Part shown: piece by piece, positions 57,676 through 64,000 of the stretch
How positions within the stretch are numbered: the stretch's first letter is position 1
Layout: each line of letters begins with the position of its first letter
Assembly: GCA_032622095.1 (NCBI GenBank)
Contig: CP136061.1
Span: 252,849,582 to 252,913,581, forward strand
Direction: 5' to 3'
Origin: Siphonodentalium dalli
Lineage: Eukaryota > Mollusca > Scaphopoda > Gadilida > Siphonodentaliidae
Length of the DNA: 64,000 nt
The notes under the pieces: model-generated
Database searches by the model: none
What the model saw: the letters and a program-made list of their open reading frames with translations, nothing else
What the model was told of the DNA's origin: nothing
Position numbers and translations under genes: made by a program

Positions 57676-59680
57676 TCTCCTCTTAGAGTACTCATCTTTG
57701 AAGGCTCTTCCAGCTCGAGTACCTGTCGCCTGTTCCCATGCAATCGGTGCCCAATTTGGTCCCATGTTATTTCGTAGCAGTGCGCCATAGCAGCGGAAAT
57801 TCCATGAGCCTCTGTTACATCGATTTCTTACCTTTTCACCATGAAATTTCATTCGCATGTTCATCCAGCTTTCTGCAAGGTTGGTTGTGACATTTCCAAT
57901 AAGTTTGTCGGCCTTTTCAGTTAGACGATTCAGATGGAAGCGGATATCATTATGAACTGATGGATCTATATCAATATAATCGGCACCAAGGGATCTCACC
58001 TCAGTCAGTTCTGTTGGTGACATCCCTTCTGTCCAATAATCTTCCATCTCCTTCAGAATTTCCTGTTCAACCGGTTCCGTGTCACTAACGCTGTCTGCTT
58101 TTTTCCCCTGCTCTTCATTGTTAGATTTGTTACCTTGAGTTGAACCAATCTCTTTTTGTTCTTTTGCCTTTGCCTTGCAGAAGTCCGAGCACTTATCATG
58201 GATCCCGAAAACATGAGAAGCTGAATTCACGATGTCATTTTTTAGCATTAAGATTGTAGATGCAGAATCAGTGGATGGATTATCACATCTGTATTTGATA
58301 GATGATCTGACGCATGATACGATCTTCACTCTTTTCACTTTGGTCAGATTATTCTTTCCTTTATAATGGGGATTGTCTTCTACTAGCTGCTCTAATCTGG
58401 TTCGTAAACATTTTGTCATGTGGTTAGCGCATTCAATCTTTACAACTTTCACTCCCCAGATTGGAACCTCTTCTTGAATTCTTGCAAAGACAGAACTATC
58501 GCCATCGCCAACCATCCATTTGAACCGAACACCGTGCATCTTTTCCGCAGCAAGAAATCCCTCAACATTTATGTCTGCTTCCATCGATTGGCTGCTGGTG
58601 GTATGATTCCGATAGCACTCATGATCAGGAGGATTTGTGTTGAGATTTTCATGTTTAATACATATAGAACAGTTTTTGTTGCGGATGCCCATGTAGAGAA
58701 TCTTCTTAGTGGCAGCACCGATGATGATGACAACCCCACCAGCCGCATTGTACGAATGTTTGTGAGATCGCTTACTCAAACCTCCATCGCAGATGACCGT
58801 AATTGCTGGTATTCCATCACATAACTTCCCACTCTCTATTGCAATTTGTCTTTCCTCACAACCTGCCTGCAACATTTCTTTTTGTATACTTTCTTCCCAA
58901 ATATGACCAATGCCAGTCTCTATCTTGGTGAATGTAGACCTGCTCATACCTGGCATGTCGAAAGTTGCGGAAAGCTCATTGAGACAACTCGCACCACCTC
59001 CTGTCACCATTGGCCCCCAAACTGCCCTGGCATTAACATCATAGAACTTTTTGGACTGGAAATCAGTTGTTTTACTTGTATGAAAGTAAAAGCTCTGCAG
59101 ACAGCCATTGCATCTTGCTAGTAGAATTGGGGCCAAGGCATAACGTTTAGATTCTGTTATTAACTGGTATGGTTGTTTGTTTGAAGCAATTCTGGACAAT
59201 GCAGCAAGACACTCGGCTACATGTATGGCAATATTATTTATGTGGACATTGAGATTGGATAAGTCAATAACACGGTAAACTTCTAATGCAATGGCTTTCT
59301 TCTTCTGAAGAATCAATGTAACCTTCTGGTCATTTTCAACAGTCTTTTTCACATGATAAACATTCCGGTCAGTCACAACCTGCATATCATCATCAACATC
59401 ACGGCTTATGCGAAACTTAAGAGCATCCTGTGATTCCTGACTCACGTTTGTCATAGTATAACTTTTTTTCATGGTGGGACTTATGAAATGATTTATGGCT
59501 TGATGGAACATTTGATCTAACTACATTCTTCTTGAATCGACCACTTTTTCTTCCAAACTTTCCTTTTCGAGTATATTGGTATCTTTGAGAGGACCCCATG
59601 TCTATACTGATGTGGGTAACCTTATTTCGTCCCAACACGCTGGGTTTTCGTTTTATTCTACTAATATAATTTTTTTTCAT
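57667..59680 (-). pseudogene. Mutator-like DD(CxxH)E transposase domain (N-terminal part of the fusion)
   Basis: The 614-codon ORF (59511-57667) has a zinc-knuckle-like CNGC at residues 134-137, 'VWGPMVTGGGASCLNELSAT' at 164-183 and 'VICDGGLSKRSHKHSYN' with the first catalytic Asp (D242). Further on are C281-x2-C284, 'VGDGDSS' with the second Asp (D336/D338), 'ECANHMTKC' with C361-x2-H364, and 'NLAESW' with E547. This is the DD(CxxH)E order of Mutator-like transposases, which cut and join transposon ends in the nucleus. A better start is the ATG at 59680, which opens a basic N-terminus ('KGKFGRKSGRFKKN') in another frame. The frames meet at an A7 run (59463-59469), so there is a likely 1-base shift there. 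The C-terminus is cut off by the SINE. Confidence 0.85.
57675..57684. repeat. SINE target-site duplication (right)
   Basis: TTCTCCTCTT, second copy; part of the original coding exon. Confidence 0.9.
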
Positions 59681-60753
59681 TTTCTAAACCTACCTGTCCT
59701 AATTTCGTGAATAAACAAACCACAACTGAACAAGTAGGACTAAAAACAATACAATTTTAGTAATAAAACAATGTTATTTCTTACCCGGAAACATCAACAA
59801 CAACAATATACAAACACGTGCTGAAATTGTAACGGTCAAGTTACTCACCTTTTATTTCTTATATCAATTAGCGATCAGGAATAATAATCGGATGTGTATT
59901 TTCTACATATCTCGATGTATATATCACGTGCAAAACATCTGCAATCGCACCAACGGTATATTTAGAATCTCATTGGAAGAAATTCTGGCCATGAACTTCT
60001 AAGACAATTCCTGAAACCAGTTCTCCGCGTAGCGATATTTTGCACTGTGTGAATCAATATAGTTCCATGTTTCTAGTATATATAATTTTACTTCTACGTA
60101 CTCTTGTTGTGAGTTGATGATGGCAATATGTCAAATTACGCTTCTGTCTATTGCATAATTAAATTCGAGTTTCAAGTTCCCTGTAATTCGAGAATCGAGG
60201 CGATTGTGTTCGTTATCACACGGTTGTTCTGCGCCATCGCAATTTTATCAAAATAATATTACATTTTCAAGCATCTAATTGAAGATCTCGCTCTTGGTAC
60301 ATATTCGTAAGTTATGCCCCCGAGTTCTGCTTCATTTAGTCAATATATAAATTTGTGCATTTACACGATCGCTGTTCATACACTTGGAAATTAGTTGTTA
60401 ACGCGGTCTGTTTACCTAACTTCGTTGAAAATGCACGCGTACCCGAGAAATCAAGTCAGATTTTTACATATGGGATTTCGGCCAATTAACAGACAATGCG
60501 TCAGATATCTCAATTGTTCATCACAGAAGGCATATTTTTACATCTTTCTGTGTCCATGATGATTTTAGTGATTGCGCCATTTTCTAAATTTTGGGTTCGA
60601 AAATTTGCAAAATTTAACCCTGAATAAAAGCATATTTTTAATGGAAGGTGAGGTTACACATGGTTTGAACATGTCAAAGATGTTCATAGATCTGTATGAA
60701 AGTCACTTCATGTGCTTGCAATGAGTTTGAATGTGTGTTTTTTTACCCTTTAT
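59681..60753. other. 5' non-coding region of the transposon
   Basis: AT-rich, no ORF of note. It must contain the promoter and possibly a leader exon; 'acaggtaggttt' just upstream of the ATG could be splice-site remnants. Confidence 0.45.
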
Positions 60754-60781
60754 TTTTGTCCAAAATGGGTTAGCAAAGTCC
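60754..60781 (-). repeat. Right TIR of the 7.5-kb transposon
   Basis: Inverted partner of 53262-53289 (26 of 28 positions identical). Confidence 0.88.
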
Positions 60782-60785
60782 TTAA
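60782..60785. other. TTAA target-site copy (right)
   Basis: Second flanking TTAA of the 7.5-kb element. Confidence 0.85.
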
Positions 60786-60950
60786 TAATGTATTTCACTG
60801 TTGGTGAAGGTCCCAACTCAAAAATGTACGATCTAAGTTGCTTCGTGAGAAATTTTGCTTTGCGTCGCTTACAATCATGCATGGAATTTCTCCCTGGTAA
60901 TTAATTCACTGTGTCAAAAAGTCACAAAAAGCATGCAATCTCAATTCAGT
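60786..60950 (+). repeat. Right fragment of the split family 10 repeat
   Basis: 'atgtatttcactgttggtga', 'aggtcccaactcaaaaatg', 'ttttgctttgcgtcgcttac' and 'aatcatgc' follow the family 10 left arm and loop at 45859-45990 in order. It resumes directly after TTAA where the left fragment at 53225-53257 stops. Confidence 0.78.
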
Positions 60951-61242
60951 CAACCGGAAAGCGCACGGGTGTAAACTGTGAACTCGTGTGGTTTATTGAC
61001 CTGGCACCACGTGTATTTTCCGTCAATATGTCGGCTGTTTTATTTATATTTGTGAAATATGCTATATTTATAGTTCTAGACACCGTCGACTGAGTGTTGG
61101 AAATTACGTGAACCTTGAACTATATTTTGATGGATTGTCTCGATCCTACAATAGTGATTGTAATTCAATTGAGTATTTGTCACTAAAAACAAGCATTCTG
61201 ATTGGCCGAGAGCGGCTAACTTTCGTATCCGATTCACCGACA

Positions 61243-61440
61243 TCGGCCGCTCAGCGTGCATCAAATCTGAATGTAGCACGGTCAAATTTCATTGGCGCAG
61301 AACGAGTAGCGAAACGAGCACACCCGCGCGTTGTTGTCTATAGATACCGTTCATCGGCCGCTTCAGCGTGCATCAAATCTGAATGTGGCACGGTACAATT
61401 TCATCGCCGCAGAACGGAGTAGCGAAACGAGCCAACCCGC
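61243..61440 (+). repeat. Two direct copies of a 90-110 bp GC-richer unit
   Basis: 'atcggccgct', 'cagcgtgcatcaaatctgaa', 'gcagaac', 'gagtagcgaaacgagc' and 'acccgc' occur at 61241-61330 and again at 61351-61440 with small differences. Confidence 0.85.
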
Positions 61441-61605
61441 CCCACAGGAAATGGTTACGGAGCAGTGTTCCGAGTAACGCAATGAACAAACCCAATGATT
61501 TGTGCACGGTGACAACGGCGAAATGAAAGTCTCGATTCGTGTCATGAAAATGACTAAATTATACTTTTTTTATACAGTTTTTTTGCAAATTCCTTGCTAG
61601 ATTGA

Positions 61606-61774
61606 ATTACAATGGAGATAAACGTACCCTGTTTCGTTGTACATTCTGGGATTCGAGCATGAAAACAGTTTGTGAACTCGCCGGCAAGCCGGCTCGTTCA
61701 CAAACTGTTTTCATGCTCGAATCCCAGAATGTACAACTCAACAGGGTATGTTTATCTCCTAACTGTAATCACAG
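61606..61774. repeat. Near-perfect palindrome
   Basis: Arms of about 80 bp: 'acaatggagataaacgtacc' through 'ttcgagcatgaaaacagttt' and 'gtgaactcgccgg', with the complement on the other side. The hinge is 'cggcaagccg'. Very little divergence, so recent or maintained. Confidence 0.88.
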
Positions 61775-62668
61775 GGGATGGTCGATGTGGATGCACACTG
61801 GCTTGGTAACTATGCACAAATCATGCTACATGTGGTCTAGGTAATTTAGTGCACTATTTGTTGATTATCGAACACGACAACTTTTCCAATTTCTCCTGAA
61901 GAGCTTCGCTAGAAGATTACAACGTTAAATTTGTCAAATATCCAATGGATATTACTTTAGTTCCCTATTTCTGAACGAGTTCTCTAAAGTTTGTGAGATG
62001 CACAAGGAATTACTACAACTAGAGCACACTTGATAACACAATCTCAGGCTAGTATTTGTATACATATATATACTATGTTAAGACAAATTTGTTTTCAATC
62101 CCTTCCTGCAATCCTGATGTCATTATGACCAGTCGGAAATTAACAATAACAATTTGAATGTAGGTATACCAAGTTATATTGTGATAACGATGCACAATGG
62201 TTATTACATGTGCATCGTTACCCAGATATTTCTTGGGTTACTCCTTTCAAAGTGTTATTGTGAATTTCACACTTGCCTCAAGGGCACCAGGATTGCAGGA
62301 ATAGATTTATAAATGATTTGTCTTACCATATATTACGCATAAAATACCAGATTGTGTTATAACGTGGCCTCTAGTTTCAGTACTTTCGTGAAAATGTCGC
62401 GAAATTGAGATAATTCTTTCGGAAATCTAGCAATAAGATTTTATCAAGGTGATATTTGACGAAAATTCAACGCTGTCTTCTTCTAGCGAAATTTCTTCTG
62501 GAGAAATAGAAAAAGTCGCGATGTTCTATAATCAACAAATAGTGCCCCAATTCCACGAAAATTACCTGGTTACCTGAAACACATGCATGTACAAAGTTTT
62601 CTACAAATAATCAGTACATTTGAATCGTTACCGGAGTGCATCCACACCGGTCACCCCCGTGATTATGG
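61765..62668. mobile_element. Non-coding element with about 200-bp inverted ends
   Basis: The left end 'aatcacaggggatggtcga', 'tgtggatgcacactgg', 'gcactatttgttgattatcg' and 'cttcgctagaaga' pairs with the right end ('tcttctagcgaaatt', 'ctataatcaacaaatagtgc', 'gagtgcatccaca', 'ggtcacccccgtgatt'). An inner inverted pair ('caatcctgatgtcat' and 'ggattgcagga') and a hairpin ('cgatgcacaatg', 62188-62220) lie between. Confidence 0.75.
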
Positions 62669-63172
62669 AGATGGTGAATTCCAATACCCAACACCTCAGG
62701 TGAATGTTTGTTAAATGTACCATATTTCCTAATGTGTTTGCTAATGCGAGTCTGTGTCAACGTCGAATCACCCGATCGCAGGGAGAATTGAATTTCGCTT
62801 TGGTGCCGCTATCGCTAAGCTGCAAACTATTGATCAACATTCCATGCGCAATAGTGTTTGTACTACAATTGCTTGCGTTATTACCTTTACTATATATGCC
62901 TGGTGAGCACGGATGGTTCAGTTAAAGTCAGATGTGGTGATAATGTGTGACAGGAAATACATTTTGTCAAACTCAAGTATTTTCAATTTATTTTCCTGCA
63001 AATTTCACCCCAAAGTGTTTAGAACTAACGAAAAATTGAGACACACCGACAAAATTAATATCAGTGTATTTCCACAAAACTATGAATATCCTGTTTCAAA
63101 GTCGACCATGTGCTCAATTGTTATCAAAGTTCCACATGGATAAATATTCACAAATATAATTCTATCAATTAA
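62669..63172. other. Unassigned stretch
   Basis: Two ORFs of 73-76 codons without domains; nothing else recognised. Confidence 0.35.
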
Positions 63173-63340
63173 CGGTACTCAATCCGATCAGACGCTCCTA
63201 AATTACTATTTCTTTGGCTTCGGGGGAAAAATTGCGCATGAAGATGGATAACTCTAAAATCAAGTGGTAATACGGTCAAATCTCGTGATACGTTAGTGAT
63301 TATACGGCCATAATTTGTTGAACAAAATGTTGATAAAATA
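63173..63340. mobile_element. MITE family 6, copy 3 (truncated and deleted)
   Basis: A left TTAA at 63169-63172 precedes 'cggtactcaatccgatcaga'. 'tttggcttcgggggaaaaat' then joins 'gatggataactctaaaatca' through an internal deletion. The right end is missing after 'gttgaacaaaatgttgataa'. Confidence 0.8.
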
Positions 63341-64000
63341 AATTTTACGAAGGAAAAGATTTTTATAGACGGTCGACCTTAATATTGTATCGACCTGCGA
63401 CCGGGGTCAGCGGTTTATAAATTTCGAGGTCAAGTGAACATCTGAGCGCCAACCACGAGAAAGTCGGGTACCTTGATTGATTGATTGTCTTCGTGGTGAC
63501 GTTGTCGATACCCGACTGCCCATTCAAACGAATTTCGCACAGACCACAAGGTCAATAATTTCTAGCTCCTGTTTCGAGATACTTTTGGGTCTACTGATGT
63601 ATCATCACCATCTATGTGTTTGCTATGTGTGCAGTCTATTCCAGTCTGGGGATGCTGTCTTGAAATGATTGTCTGTGTTCATGTGAGATGCGTTGTTAAC
63701 CAGAGCTGTGTTAGGCTTATGCATGACGTTTGCAAAAATGCTATGAAGACTTATCCAGGTAATATGCACTTTCCATTGACCCTGCCCACCAGGAATGAGA
63801 ATTCATTGACTGCCAAAGCTGACTATATCAATTTAATGTCGAAAGGCTCGAGGACAGTTATCTTGAAATGGACCACTATAACCCTCTGACTAGTTTCTAG
63901 GGCTATGTTTAGACACTACGCCGCCCTAATGATCAGCTCAAACTGCCCATTAGGGCGGCTAACGGTTCACTATACCCTGTGTAAAACTATCTATTTCACA
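63341..64000. other. Unassigned right edge with a hairpin
   Basis: An (AATC)-type tail on the minus strand (complement of 'ttgattgattgattg', 63474-63488) may end a SINE, but no body is recognised. The 91-codon ORF at 63614-63889 has no domain. A hairpin with 'gccgccctaatg' and 'cattagggcggc' arms lies at 63926-63960, and its GGGCGGCTAA word resembles the TIR of the 29149-35121 element. Confidence 0.4.

Larger units (their letters stand above)
53262..60781 (-). mobile_element. 7.5-kb DNA transposon: Mutator-like transposase + YqaJ, TTAA target
   Basis: Bounded by 28-bp terminal inverted repeats that differ at two positions (53262-53289 and 60754-60781; start GGACTTTGTTAACCCA) and by TTAA on both sides. 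One multi-exon gene on the minus strand fills 53961-59680. TTAA duplications are known for Kolobok and piggyBac transposons, whereas classical Mutator elements duplicate about 9-11 bp. The Mutator-like transposase domain in a TTAA-flanked element is therefore notable. The copy is dead: SINE insertion, several frameshifts and a nonsense codon. Confidence 0.88.

Noticed and set aside
58420-59121. Plus-strand ORFs of 134 and 91 codons
   Set aside because: Antisense shadows of the transposase domain, whose catalytic motifs are on the minus strand.

Overview
This window is AT-rich animal DNA, probably from a marine invertebrate. A mollusc or other lophotrochozoan is my guess from the repeat repertoire (YqaJ-fused transposases, tRNA- and 5S-derived SINEs, very dense MITEs), but nothing here settles the species. 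There are no operons, no bacterial ribosome-binding sites and no long host open reading frames. I found no convincing intact host gene. Almost everything recognisable is mobile DNA: one large decayed autonomous element, one TIR-bounded element carrying an uncharacterised gene family, two LINE remnants, two or three SINEs, isolated exon-sized domain fragments (THAP, SWIM/YqaJ-type, Cys-rich tail), minisatellites, and many short inverted-repeat elements.

Region by region. 1-9.1 kb: degenerate direct repeats invaded by MITEs of at least five families, plus diverged foldbacks. 9.1-13.2 kb: mostly unassigned, with a 48-bp minisatellite and a reverse-strand Cys-rich tail of a transposon protein. 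13.2-22.2 kb: MITEs, a SWIM-like exon, a 21-bp minisatellite, a THAP zinc-finger exon and small foldbacks. 22.5-25 kb: two 5'-truncated non-LTR retrotransposons in opposite orientation. 25.6-26.4 kb: two hairpin-rich MITEs. 29.05-35.7 kb: a three-level nest. A GC-rich MITE is split by a 6.0-kb element with about 160-bp TIRs carrying a dead copy of an uncharacterised multi-copy protein family, and that element itself contains a 2.3-kb palindrome. 37-52.1 kb: about ten MITE copies, two minisatellites, a foldback and a 5S-rRNA-derived SINE. 53.26-60.78 kb: a 7.5-kb DNA transposon with 28-bp TIRs and TTAA target duplications. It encodes, on the minus strand and across several exons, a Mutator-like DD(CxxH)E transposase joined to a YqaJ exonuclease domain and a C-terminal Tudor/chromo-like module. 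A tRNA-derived SINE later inserted into its coding exon. 60.9-64 kb: foldbacks and a MITE fragment.

Two themes join the window. First, most short elements, like the large transposon, sit in TTAA target sites, so TTAA-specific transposition appears to have shaped the region. Second, one 70-bp hairpin with compensatory changes recurs inside three MITE families whose termini, and even target sites (TA versus TTAA), differ. All element calls rest on reading the sequence by eye. Domain names come from motif recognition, not from a database search.
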